From positions 1 through 19,008 of the forward strand of contig JAEXGM010000029.1 in assembly GCA_023450835.1 (NCBI GenBank): a stretch of 19,008 nucleotides of DNA. Direction: 5' to 3'. The translations under genes and the position numbers were made by a program. This DNA comes from Bacillota bacterium (lineage in GTDB: Bacteria; Bacillota; Clostridia; Lachnospirales; Lachnospiraceae). This document shows positions 6,388 to 14,732 of this stretch, in pieces; the first letter of the stretch is position 1; each line of letters begins with the position of its first letter. The notes beneath the pieces were generated by a model, which had not been told where the DNA came from, did no database searches, and saw nothing but the letters and a program-made list of their open reading frames with translations.

Positions 6388-9300
6388 GTGAAAGAATATT
6401 TTGTTACAATCTTTTTTAATAAAACAATTATACAGGAAAAGCTGACTGTTTTATCAGACCTTTGTGTTGACGGTTTTTTACCTGACCACCTTTATAGCCA
6501 GTTCCCAATCGTGTTTCCATTTTACAAAACCGGAGACATCTATATATATAAAGCTCTACACAGTTTTAACGGCGAAATATTGATTAAGGGGCAGCCAGCA
6601 CCCAATCACATAATAAGCCATGGTGACTATGTTACTGTAAAAAATGCAGAAAGCACGGAGATATATAGCTTTTTATTTGTTGATTCAGAAAAAAGCAATT
6701 TAGGCTTTAAAAAATATAATCTGGGGAAAAATGTGAACATATTTATTGGCAGATTGCCGGAAATGAATATTTGCTATGATATAAACTCCAGCGTTTCAAG
6801 AAAACACGCTGCCATTCGAACAGAGGCAGACGGAGGGGCTTATATTGAGGATCTTTCCCGGAAAAGCGGCATATTTTTAAACGGAATCCGTACAAATTCC
6901 GCTAAATTGTCCCTGTATGACGAAATATATATTATGGGACTTACCATAATTTACATGGGAAATTATATAGCAGTTAAAAATATGAATGTAACATGTAAAT
7001 TGCAGGAAGCAGACAGTTTCCTAATGAAAGAAATAGTGAAAGTGAAGGAGCGGAAAGTATATTTTGTCCGCAGTCCTCGTATATTAAAATCACTTGACGT
7101 CGGCATTTATGAAATTGACCCACCTACCACGCCACAGACATCAAAGAAAATACCGGCAATGTTGACAATGGGGCCTACACTCACTATGTCAATCGCAATG
7201 ATAACAGGTTTAGGTTTTTCAGTTACCAGCCTATCCACAGGAGGCAGTGTTCAATCAGTGGCTACAAGCGGTGCAATGGCATTTAGTATGATGTTGGGCG
7301 CAATTTTATGGCCGACTCTGCTTAACAATTATCAAAGACGGCAGGAAGCCGCTGACGAGAAATACCGGCGGGAGAAATATGTTCAGTATATTAGTAAAAA
7401 AGACAAAGATTTAGAAGCAAAATATAAACGAAACACTCGAATATGGAATGACGTGTTATCACCGGAACCTTCGATGTTAAGCTCATTGGTTGACGACGAC
7501 CATAGAAAATTACGGTTATGGGAACGTTCGTATTCTGACAAGGATTTTCTTCATGTTCGTATTGGCAGAGGGGAACGCAGTTTAGGCATTGATATTCAGC
7601 TGCCCAAAGATGGTTTTACATTAGACCATGACGAATTAATGGAGCTGCCTAAAGAAATTGCGCAAAAGTATTCCGTATTGAAAGATGTCCCCATAATGCT
7701 TCCCTTGAAAGAGCAAGCCACAGTGGGGGTTATAGGAAATCATACTAATATTTTTAGCATAGCAAAGGGAATTGCTTTAAACATTACGGCATTGCATTCA
7801 TATGACGAGGTGAAGATTGTGTTTATCTGCGGTAAAGAGGAGGCTGGTGATTTTTCTTGGATGAAGGAATTACCCCACATTTGGAGTCCGGACCACAATA
7901 TTAGATATGTTGCTGAAAACGCAGGTGAAGCTCATCAGGTGTTCAATGCTATAGATGATATTGTAAAAGAAAGGGAATTGGATAGAGAGGATAGAAAAAA
8001 AGGCATACAAATACCACATTTTGTATTTTTTATAACAGACCCGGCTTTGATTGAGAATGAGCCGTTACTTCGTTATATTGAAAATCCAAATAATCAGGTA
8101 GGAATATCAAGCTTGTTTTTGTATGGCGATATTGCGAAACTTCCGAAGGATTGCAGCGTTATCATTCAAAGCGATGACAGTGTATGCGGATATTACAGTA
8201 AAAACAGAAATGACAATAAATTTATACCTTTTCAAATAGATGTTGTAGATGGGGCTAAACTGAACGACTTCGGCAAAAAGCTGTCAAATTTGCCTGTGAG
8301 AGTGGACAGCAGAAATTTGACTGTTCCGGATAAGGTTACATTTTTACAGATGTATAAGACGGGAAATGTTGCCGGACTTGATATTGAGCGGCGTTGGGGC
8401 AGCAATGCATCAAATAAAACCCTTGCCGCCTTAATTGGCGTTAAGGCCGGTGGAGAATCTTTTTCATTAGATATTCACGAAGCATATCATGGTTGCCATG
8501 GTCTGGTTGCTGGAATGACTGGCTCAGGAAAAAGTGAGTTTTTACAGGAATATGTGCTTTCCCTTGCTGTAAATTACAGTCCCAATGAAGTGGCCTTTGT
8601 ATTGGTGGATTTCAAGGGCGGCGATATGGCGCGCCCCTTTATGTCGAAGGAACAGACTGAAAACACTCCTTATGTTCCACCGCTTCCGCATTTGGCAGCT
8701 ATAATATCTAATCTTTCAGGCAATATCTTATACCGGGCGCTTGTATCATTTGATGCGGAAATCAAAACGCGTCAAAAACTTTTCAATGCTTCGGCGGCTG
8801 CACTTGGTATTGATAAGATTGATATAAATACATACCATAAATATTTTAAAGAAGGCAGGTTAAAAACACCCCTTCCTCACTTGATTATCATTATTGATGA
8901 ATTTGCACAGTTGAAAACCCAGCATCCGGATTTTTTGGCACAGCTTATTAACGTGGCACAGGTAGGGCGCAGTCTGGGGATTCATCTGATACTGGCTACA
9001 CAAAAACCCAGCGGCATGGTCGATCCTCAAATATGGAGCAATTCGAGGTTTCATGTATGTCTGAAAGTCTTAGATAAGCAGGACAGTGCAGAAATGATAA
9101 ACCGCCCTGATGCCGCAATGATTAAACAACCCGGCAGATGCTTTGTTCAGGTGGGATATGACGAGGTGTTTGAGTGCTTGCAATCGGGATATAGCGGTGC
9201 TGATTACATCCCTTCCAATTTCTTTTTAAACGACGATGAAATAACAGTACATATGGTTGACAACACTGCTACTCCTTTACGAAGCGCAAAGGACGTTACA

Positions 9301-11094
9301 ACGGGACAAAAATCCGGGCGGACCCAGCTTGAAGAAACAGTAAAACAAATAATAGCAATCGGTCAAATCAAAAATTTGAGAGTAAAGCCCTTGTGGTGCC
9401 CTCTGTTGCCTGATGAGATTTATTTGGAGGATTTACAGATGGAACAAGTTCCCGAAAAGCGCTCATTGTCAGCCATAATCGCTCTGTTAGACAATGTAAA
9501 AACACAAACACAGACTGTCCTTGAAATTAATTTGCTGCAAATTGGACATATTGCTTTATACGGAGCTTCAGGAACAGGAAAGACCACATTTTTGCAAACT
9601 TTATTATACTCCCTTGCGACGCGATATACACCGGAGGACATGAATTTATATGTGTTGGATTTTGGAGGCCGTTCACTTCATTACATGAACTTGCTTCCCC
9701 ACTGCGGGGACGTTGTATTTTCAGATAATGAAGAGCAGACAGTGTACACCCTTGATGCTATTCAAAGCATAATTGATGAGCGTAAACGGTTGTTTGCTTC
9801 AAAGAACTGTGGTTCTTATTCCGAATTCCTAAATGCTACAGGAGAGGTGATACCCGCAATCCTTTTTGTTATTGATAATTATGCCCCCTTTAGAGAACGG
9901 TTCTACAAGCTGGAGGAAGATGTTGTAAATATAATAAGCAGTGGCAAAACATATGGCGTGTTTGCTATTATCACGGGGAACAGCAAAAATGCGATTTACT
10001 ATAAGGTGACTGAACATATATCTGCGTTCTTCACTCTTAAGATGAACGATAATATGAATTATCGTGATATTTTGAATGTATCTATTCCAGTTGAACCCGA
10101 AAATGTAAAAGGCAGAGGTATTACAATTATTGATGATGATGTTGTTGAGTTTCAAACGGCGTTGGCAGTAAGAGGTGAGAATGAAGCTGAAAGAATACAA
10201 AAAATATCCGGTCAATTTAACGCCATATCAAAAGAATGGACAGGAGCCCGACCGGGTCTAAAGGTTTCGGGTAACAATGAAAAAAGCGCTTTAACATCAA
10301 AGGAGCGACAGGCTGTTATTTCAAATCCGGTAAGCGGGGCCAAAGCAGAAGCTCCTGATCAGATAGAAATTACACCACACACTCTATTTACAGGGAAGTC
10401 ACTTTCGGGGGCAATATTATATGGGATAGAGCTTTCAAATCTTCAGAATATGTTTGTTGGCGGTACCGATAATGAGGATATCATATCAGCGCTTAAATTT
10501 TATGTGAAGAATATTATGGAGCAGCCGAATCGCAGGCTGACAATAGTTGATGATGAAAATGAATTATTAAAAGAATGTTCGGGTGATTATGAAAATTCAG
10601 CCTATATCAATACTGCAAAGGGTTTTACCAAGTTTTTGAATAGATTGGAAAAGGCCTGTGGGGAAAGGTCTGAAAAATTGAGGGAGATGAAAGAAGACCC
10701 AATTCCCGATGATGTGATTTATGGTAATATGTATTCTTTTGAAAGAGAATTTGTTATCATATCGGACTTTGCTGCTTTTTATAACATGATAACAGATAAG
10801 GATGCGGATAAATTCACAGAAATAGCAAAGCAGACGGCAGGACTAGGTATTTACATTATTACCTCCTCAAATATTGATTCGTTACCAATATATAACAACA
10901 CAGAGCTTTACAGCTATCTTATAAAAGCACCGGTTGGCATTATATGTGCTGATGGAATCAAAAAGGAAAAAGCCGGTCTATTATGTGATGATATGATAAG
11001 CGTTGCAATTTCTCAGCCTAAGGCTCCTGCAAAAGGTCAGGGAATATTCTATATTCATAACCGTAGTGTAATGATTAAAAGAGAGGGATGTTGA
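6388..11094 (+). CDS. essC: EssC-type T7SS ATPase with FHA domain and FtsK/SpoIIIE modules
   Basis: This 1568-aa protein is the motor of the secretion system and is expected at the inner face of the membrane. An FHA phosphothreonine-binding domain spans about 95-195 (GRLPE at 121, SRKHA at 137-141, LNGIRTN at 164-170). Two membrane helices follow at about 258-280 and 288-312. The first FtsK/SpoIIIE ATPase is complete, with Walker A GMTGSGKS (K715) and Walker B IIIIDEF (D837/E838). The second has Walker A GASGTGKT (K1065), but its Walker B reads FVIDNY (D1163/N1164), with Asn where catalytic Glu is expected. The third C-terminal module (from about 1340) has VGGTDNEDI in place of a P-loop and should not bind ATP normally. 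The start is a GTG with GCGGTGAT upstream, directly behind an in-frame TAG. A single FHA domain differs from Staphylococcus EssC, which has two. Confidence 0.93.
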   Translation: MKEYFVTIFFNKTIIQEKLTVLSDLCVDGFLPDHLYSQFPIVFPFYKTGDIYIYKALHSFNGEILIKGQPAPNHIISHGDYVTVKNAESTEIYSFLFVDSEKSNLGFKKYNLGKNVNIFIGRLPEMNICYDINSSVSRKHAAIRTEADGGAYIEDLSRKSGIFLNGIRTNSAKLSLYDEIYIMGLTIIYMGNYIAVKNMNVTCKLQEADSFLMKEIVKVKERKVYFVRSPRILKSLDVGIYEIDPPTTPQTSKKIPAMLTMGPTLTMSIAMITGLGFSVTSLSTGGSVQSVATSGAMAFSMMLGAILWPTLLNNYQRRQEAADEKYRREKYVQYISKKDKDLEAKYKRNTRIWNDVLSPEPSMLSSLVDDDHRKLRLWERSYSDKDFLHVRIGRGERSLGIDIQLPKDGFTLDHDELMELPKEIAQKYSVLKDVPIMLPLKEQATVGVIGNHTNIFSIAKGIALNITALHSYDEVKIVFICGKEEAGDFSWMKELPHIWSPDHNIRYVAENAGEAHQVFNAIDDIVKERELDREDRKKGIQIPHFVFFITDPALIENEPLLRYIENPNNQVGISSLFLYGDIAKLPKDCSVIIQSDDSVCGYYSKNRNDNKFIPFQIDVVDGAKLNDFGKKLSNLPVRVDSRNLTVPDKVTFLQMYKTGNVAGLDIERRWGSNASNKTLAALIGVKAGGESFSLDIHEAYHGCHGLVAGMTGSGKSEFLQEYVLSLAVNYSPNEVAFVLVDFKGGDMARPFMSKEQTENTPYVPPLPHLAAIISNLSGNILYRALVSFDAEIKTRQKLFNASAAALGIDKIDINTYHKYFKEGRLKTPLPHLIIIIDEFAQLKTQHPDFLAQLINVAQVGRSLGIHLILATQKPSGMVDPQIWSNSRFHVCLKVLDKQDSAEMINRPDAAMIKQPGRCFVQVGYDEVFECLQSGYSGADYIPSNFFLNDDEITVHMVDNTATPLRSAKDVTTGQKSGRTQLEETVKQIIAIGQIKNLRVKPLWCPLLPDEIYLEDLQMEQVPEKRSLSAIIALLDNVKTQTQTVLEINLLQIGHIALYGASGTGKTTFLQTLLYSLATRYTPEDMNLYVLDFGGRSLHYMNLLPHCGDVVFSDNEEQTVYTLDAIQSIIDERKRLFASKNCGSYSEFLNATGEVIPAILFVIDNYAPFRERFYKLEEDVVNIISSGKTYGVFAIITGNSKNAIYYKVTEHISAFFTLKMNDNMNYRDILNVSIPVEPENVKGRGITIIDDDVVEFQTALAVRGENEAERIQKISGQFNAISKEWTGARPGLKVSGNNEKSALTSKERQAVISNPVSGAKAEAPDQIEITPHTLFTGKSLSGAILYGIELSNLQNMFVGGTDNEDIISALKFYVKNIMEQPNRRLTIVDDENELLKECSGDYENSAYINTAKGFTKFLNRLEKACGERSEKLREMKEDPIPDDVIYGNMYSFEREFVIISDFAAFYNMITDKDADKFTEIAKQTAGLGIYIITSSNIDSLPIYNNTELYSYLIKAPVGIICADGIKKEKAGLLCDDMISVAISQPKAPAKGQGIFYIHNRSVMIKREGC

Positions 11095-11095
11095 T

Positions 11096-11911
11096 ATGTC
11101 AGGCCAAACAAAGAAACTACTGTTTTCAAATCCGGAGTTCATTATGCTTTCTATGCTGCTGGGTACAGATAAAATCATAGGCTTTGACGATGCAGAAGGA
11201 ATTGCGCAGATGGATGAGGAACAGCTCGCAGGTAAGTGGAGTGAAGTGAAGCAGGGACTTCAGGAAAAAGGATATATAAAAGAAGAGACGGATGATTCTT
11301 TACAAATAGAGGAAGATGTATGCTCCTTAATAAATCACTATATAAACAGCGACAGGTATTTACAAATTCTTATTGCAAAAAAAGGAATGGATATTTCGGA
11401 TGAGTTCTTATTTTTTGTAGAGAGAGAAAGCATTAATTTTACTGTTTCACCTGATGATAATGGAGTAACAGGTACAATAGCAAATGGCTCCTTCACTGTA
11501 AAACAAATTTTACAAAGATACATTGATGTAAGCGGGGAGATCGAAAAGATCATAGTCACTGGTAACAAAGCCGTGCTTTCTAAAGCTCGCTATTATGAGT
11601 TTATGTCCTACATGAATTTAGGAGAGTTAGCGAAATTCGAAAGATTACTTGCTGATGCTGGAATGGATGAGAATGCCGCTTCCGATGCGGCAGAATGTTT
11701 TTTGAATAAAGAGGAGTTTGTCAATATTACCGGCGTGAGTGTAAGTAATCCTACTATTTTACCATGGATGATGATGTTCCTATTTGGAAAACATAGCATA
11801 TTTTCTATGAATGTCAATGAAAACTGTGAAGAAACGTTTATACTTACGGCTATGGATAAAAATGATTTTTGGGAAACTATTTCAGATGCTGTGGATGAAA
11901 GGCTGGTGTAA
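11096..11911 (+). CDS. unrecognised T7SS-linked protein (271 aa)
   Basis: The ATG lies two bases after the essC stop, and the ribosome binding site GAGAGGGA is inside essC, so the two are tightly coupled. I see no signal peptide or clear membrane helix and no motif that I can name. The protein looks mixed alpha/beta: an N-terminal helical part (LLFSNPEFIMLSMLLGTDKI), a beta-rich middle (about 100-145, NFTVSPDDNGVTGTIANGSF) and helices toward the end. Size, cytosolic nature and position between essC and the small substrates recall the EspG chaperones of mycobacterial ESX systems, but I cannot show sequence similarity. An export chaperone or an EssC-docking adaptor is the best guess. Confidence 0.65.
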   Translation: MSGQTKKLLFSNPEFIMLSMLLGTDKIIGFDDAEGIAQMDEEQLAGKWSEVKQGLQEKGYIKEETDDSLQIEEDVCSLINHYINSDRYLQILIAKKGMDISDEFLFFVERESINFTVSPDDNGVTGTIANGSFTVKQILQRYIDVSGEIEKIIVTGNKAVLSKARYYEFMSYMNLGELAKFERLLADAGMDENAASDAAECFLNKEEFVNITGVSVSNPTILPWMMMFLFGKHSIFSMNVNENCEETFILTAMDKNDFWETISDAVDERLV

Positions 11912-11916
11912 CGGAC

Positions 11917-12168
11917 GTGAAGGATAAACTTTGTGTGAATGTTAATATTCCTGCTGTAAATAAAAGCCATGACTTTATTGTACCTTCTACAATGGGCATT
12001 GGGAAAATCATTTGCCTCATGGCTCTAACTATTTCAGAAGAGTATGGAATAGCATATAAATTTGAGGAAGCGATGCTTGTGGATGTCCATGACAATATGG
12101 TATTAAACAACAATTGTAGCATGAAACAAATGGGGATAGAGAACGGAGCAAAACTGATTCTGATATGA
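11917..12168 (+). CDS. esaB: EsaB/YukD-like ubiquitin-fold protein
   Basis: This 83-aa protein begins at a GTG six bases after the preceding stop. Its layout fits the YukD/EsaB ubiquitin-like family: a first strand pair (LCVNVNIP... HDFIVPSTMGIG), a central helix (IICLMALTISEEYGIAY), then LVDVHDNMVLNNNCSMKQMGIENGAKLILI with the final strand typical of a beta-grasp fold. EsaB is a cytosolic accessory or regulatory factor of Firmicute T7SS. The stop overlaps an ATG, but the WXG100 gene that follows probably starts later, at 12183. Confidence 0.82.
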   Translation: MKDKLCVNVNIPAVNKSHDFIVPSTMGIGKIICLMALTISEEYGIAYKFEEAMLVDVHDNMVLNNNCSMKQMGIENGAKLILI

Positions 12169-12182
12169 AAGGGGCGGTTAGG

Positions 12183-12491
12183 ATGACTGTGTTCAGGATT
12201 AACTATTCAAAGGTAATTTCACAGGCAGATACGATAAATAGACTGGCCGGGGACTTTCATGCTCAGATTCGCCAGTTTGAAGCTATGGAGCAGGATGTTC
12301 GTTCGAATTGGAAGGGACAGGCAGCGGATGCTTTTCTGGGGCAGACCGCCGCATTAAGAGCGGATATGAACATCACTTACCGTAAAACCATCGATTTATC
12401 AAACACCATAAAGAATGCAGCCTTTCGTATACAGCGAGAGGATGAGGCGGCCGAAGCAAGAGTAAGACAACTTGCTCAAAGCAAAAAATAA
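12183..12491 (+). CDS. WXG100 (EsxA-like) protein 1
   Basis: This 102-aa protein is expected to be a small helical hairpin exported as a dimer. The WXG turn is WKG in SNWKGQAADAF, with helices on both sides (SQADTINRLAGDFHAQIRQF and LRADMNITYRKTIDLSNTI). I place the start at the second ATG (12183) because AAAGGGGCGG lies 8-14 nt upstream of it. The ATG at 12165 overlaps the previous stop and has no ribosome binding site. It carries no obvious YxxxD/E export signal at the end and is arginine-rich there, so it may pair with another family member that supplies the signal. Confidence 0.88.
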   Translation: MTVFRINYSKVISQADTINRLAGDFHAQIRQFEAMEQDVRSNWKGQAADAFLGQTAALRADMNITYRKTIDLSNTIKNAAFRIQREDEAAEARVRQLAQSKK

Positions 12492-12520
12492 TTTTTATAA
12501 ACCGAAAGGAGATCATGATT

Positions 12521-12832
12521 ATGGCAGGAGCAAATTTTACAGTGGAAACCGCTGATTTAAGAAAATCAGCAAGTGTGATTGAGGAGAAAACTGCACGGTA
12601 CGATGCGGAATGGGCAAAGATCTATTTAGAAATCGCCAACCTTCGTGTCGAATGGCAGGGTCAGTCAAGCGACCAATTTAACAAACAGATTGAAGGGTAC
12701 CGAAATGATTTTGAAGAGCTTGCCAAAATTCTCAGAAGCTACTCAGAGTTTTTGAAAACAACCGCTGATAGAATTGAGAAAACGGAAAATGGAGTGAAGG
12801 ATTCGGCAGGTCAGCTCTACACAGGCAGGTAA
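12521..12832 (+). CDS. WXG100 (EsxA-like) protein 2
   Basis: This 103-aa WXG100 protein has the turn WQG in RVEWQGQSSDQF. The C-terminal half has the pattern YSEFLKTTADRIEKTENG, common to exported WXG100 proteins. An AAAGGAG is 9 nt before the ATG at 12521 but only 3 nt before the ATG at 12515, so 12521 (MAGANFTVETADL) is the better start. It sits 29 bp after the first family member and is only distantly similar to it. Confidence 0.9.
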   Translation: MAGANFTVETADLRKSASVIEEKTARYDAEWAKIYLEIANLRVEWQGQSSDQFNKQIEGYRNDFEELAKILRSYSEFLKTTADRIEKTENGVKDSAGQLYTGR

Positions 12833-12873
12833 TTATAAACAAAACTTATTATTCGAAAGGGAGGTCAGTTAAT

Positions 12874-13173
12874 ATGGCACAGATAAAAGTGAATTCCACA
12901 ACAATGAAAGACAAATCCAATACTTTGAAAAACATCGCAAAATCTATTAAGGGTTTTACAGATGAAATGGCCACTGAGATGAGTCATTTGCACAGCGTGT
13001 GGGAAGGTGAGGTTGCTGAAACTACTGTAAACAAATTTAAGGGACTGACAGATGACTTTCAGGAGCGTTTTGATACGATCAACGCTTATGCGGATTTCCT
13101 TAATAATGCTGCTGCTGAATGGGATAGGGTAAATGCTGAAAATCTACAGGCGGCACAAGGCCAGCAGAACTAA
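12874..13173 (+). CDS. WXG100 (EsxA-like) protein 3
   Basis: This 99-aa WXG100 protein has the turn WEG in SVWEGEVAETTVNKF. Its C-terminal region, YADFLNNAAAEWDRVNAENL, is close to the usual Y-x2-fL-x3-A-x2-Y-x3-E pattern. The start is an ATG with GGGAGG about 9 nt upstream. Three adjacent divergent members suggest at least one heterodimer. The gene is followed by a long hairpin, so the essC-to-esx unit probably ends or is thinned out here. Confidence 0.9.
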   Translation: MAQIKVNSTTMKDKSNTLKNIAKSIKGFTDEMATEMSHLHSVWEGEVAETTVNKFKGLTDDFQERFDTINAYADFLNNAAAEWDRVNAENLQAAQGQQN

Positions 13174-13184
13174 GCGTATTTGTT

Positions 13185-13225
13185 ATAACCTGTGCTTCTT
13201 TGCTGCGTAAAGAAGCACAGGTTAT
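13185..13225 (+). terminator. long perfect hairpin after the WXG100 genes
   Basis: A 17-bp arm (13185-13201) pairs perfectly with 13209-13225 around the 7-nt loop GCTGCGT. The stem is strong, but the downstream sequence (TGATGTTTCG) lacks a good U-tract. It may be a terminator with a poor tail, an attenuator that lets part of the transcripts reach the effector genes, or a 3' stabiliser of the abundant WXG100 message. Confidence 0.6.
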
Positions 13226-13310
13226 TGATGTTTCGTTAATACCCGGATTGATTAAAATGGTTAGATGAAAGAAGAAACAGCATTTTAAGTCAGACGAGGC
13301 GGTGAGAATA

Positions 13311-14429
13311 TTGGCATATATTTATGTAAATAAGTCGAAGTTTCATACATTGGAGGCTTCTGTAAAACAAATAGAAAAAAAAGTGGAAAACATAGAGGAT
13401 GATTTTAAAAATGTTACAAATCGTCTCGATTGGGACATTACATCTGCATCGGGTATCCTTGCAGCAATATCCAAAATTGAATCAGAAATGGAAGATCAAT
13501 GTGCTTCCCTTGGGAAAATAGCTTCCTTTTTATCGTTTGCCAAAAATCAATATAACAGTTTAGACACTGTAAATGAAGGCGCATTTAAAAAATTTTGGAT
13601 TGCTTCCGAATTTACGATTAGAACGAATCCGATTGTAAACAGTATAGTTGGTTGGTTTAGTGATAAAATTAGAGAAAAGATTCATAAATTCATTGGCAAT
13701 CAGAAAAAAAATACAATTAAGGTTGCCATTGATTTAATTCCCCGTTTACTGGGATATAAATCAATAACGCCATATAAATTAGTCAGGGCCATTAAGGCAA
13801 GTATCCGAAAGGTCAAATGTATAAAAGAACCATATCAAGTAGAAACAATGGTAAAAATGGCTGCGGCGAAAGCTAATAATATTGGTCTTACATCCATAAT
13901 ATCACGAATGAAGAATGCCATGTCAACGGCTAAAACCACAATTATGAAAAGCGCAGGGAAAGTGGCAATTGTGGGCGCAATATTGGAAGCGGCCGAGGGA
14001 GCATATTATGGCTTTAAGAACAAGGAACCTTTTAACAAAATTATGGCAGGGGCGGGGTTTGATCTCATAGCTGGGGGAAGTAAGGCAGTGGCTTCTATAG
14101 CTGTTACAGCAGTTGCCTCTGCTGCAGTTGTGGCTGTGTTACCTCTAGCAATTCCTGGCACACTGGTAACAGCTGCCGCCCTTGTAACAGGTGCAGTTGC
14201 CGGGGGATTTGCAAGTGGAATGATTGGGAAAATTGTTGGCACTCCTGATGGTAAAGGGTATAAACTTCTCAAAGATAAAGAGCAAAATTCCGTCACTATC
14301 CGAGAGTGGTTTGTTAATACAATTCCTAATTATGTGGAAGATACTTCTTACAACATAAAAACGGCTATAACCGGCGGAATGAGAGTTACAATACCAAATC
14401 CAGACTATGGTTGTGTGCCGTGTTATTAA
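13311..14429 (+). CDS. candidate T7SS effector with glycine/alanine-rich hydrophobic region
   Basis: The protein is 372 aa from the TTG at 13311 (MAYIYVNKSKF), which has GAGGCGG about 8 nt upstream. A GTG at 13302 in the same frame is possible but crowded against the ribosome binding site. Residues 1-90 are coiled-coil helices with a WXG-like turn (LDWDITSASG), the shape of T7SS targeting domains. A basic middle follows (about 115-215). Residues about 215-310 are rich in Gly and Ala with long hydrophobic runs (ASIAVTAVASAAVVAVLPLA, then GAVAGGFASGMIGKIVG), resembling glycine-zipper pore-forming toxins. The last residues are GCVPCY. The next gene encodes a DUF4176 protein, a frequent partner of LXG-type effectors. 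I therefore infer a secreted membrane-active protein. It lacks a canonical LXG motif. Confidence 0.65.
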   Translation: MAYIYVNKSKFHTLEASVKQIEKKVENIEDDFKNVTNRLDWDITSASGILAAISKIESEMEDQCASLGKIASFLSFAKNQYNSLDTVNEGAFKKFWIASEFTIRTNPIVNSIVGWFSDKIREKIHKFIGNQKKNTIKVAIDLIPRLLGYKSITPYKLVRAIKASIRKVKCIKEPYQVETMVKMAAAKANNIGLTSIISRMKNAMSTAKTTIMKSAGKVAIVGAILEAAEGAYYGFKNKEPFNKIMAGAGFDLIAGGSKAVASIAVTAVASAAVVAVLPLAIPGTLVTAAALVTGAVAGGFASGMIGKIVGTPDGKGYKLLKDKEQNSVTIREWFVNTIPNYVEDTSYNIKTAITGGMRVTIPNPDYGCVPCY

Positions 14430-14453
14430 AACAAAAACAGGAGGGTCATAAGT

Positions 14454-14726
14454 ATGACAAATTTACTGCCCATTGGTTCTGTTATAACGCTAAAAGAAGG
14501 CGAAAAAAAGCTGATGATTTACGGTAGGGTGCAGTTCAATACGGAAATTAATATGGCTTTTGATTATTTAGGGTGTTTTTATCCGGAGGGTAATATCGGA
14601 GAAGAGTATAATTTTCTCTTTAACCATGAGGATATTGGTACTGTTCATTTTATAGGGTTTGTAAGTGTAGAGGAACAGGCATATGTGCAGGAAATAGATG
14701 AATTCTTGAAAAAGAATGTTGAGTAA
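14454..14726 (+). CDS. DUF4176-family protein, probable effector partner
   Basis: This 90-aa protein starts at an ATG with AGGAGG about 9 nt upstream, 24 bp after the effector gene. It carries the family features LLPIGSVITLKEGEKKLMI, DYLGCFYPEG and FLFNHEDIGTVHFIGF. DUF4176 proteins are small cytosolic proteins that recur beside LXG toxins in Firmicute T7SS loci and are thought to act as targeting or chaperone partners. Its position supports a role in loading the preceding effector onto the secretion machine. Confidence 0.85.
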   Translation: MTNLLPIGSVITLKEGEKKLMIYGRVQFNTEINMAFDYLGCFYPEGNIGEEYNFLFNHEDIGTVHFIGFVSVEEQAYVQEIDEFLKKNVE

Positions 14727-14732
14727 TTGAGT

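Noticed and set aside
9829..10215. Minus-strand open frame of 128 codons inside essC
   Set aside because: It is the antisense shadow of the second EssC ATPase module, without a start signal or protein-like composition.
12165..12182. Earlier ATG for WXG100 protein 1, overlapping the esaB stop
   Set aside because: No ribosome binding site precedes it, and the ATG at 12183 has a good one and gives the usual family length.
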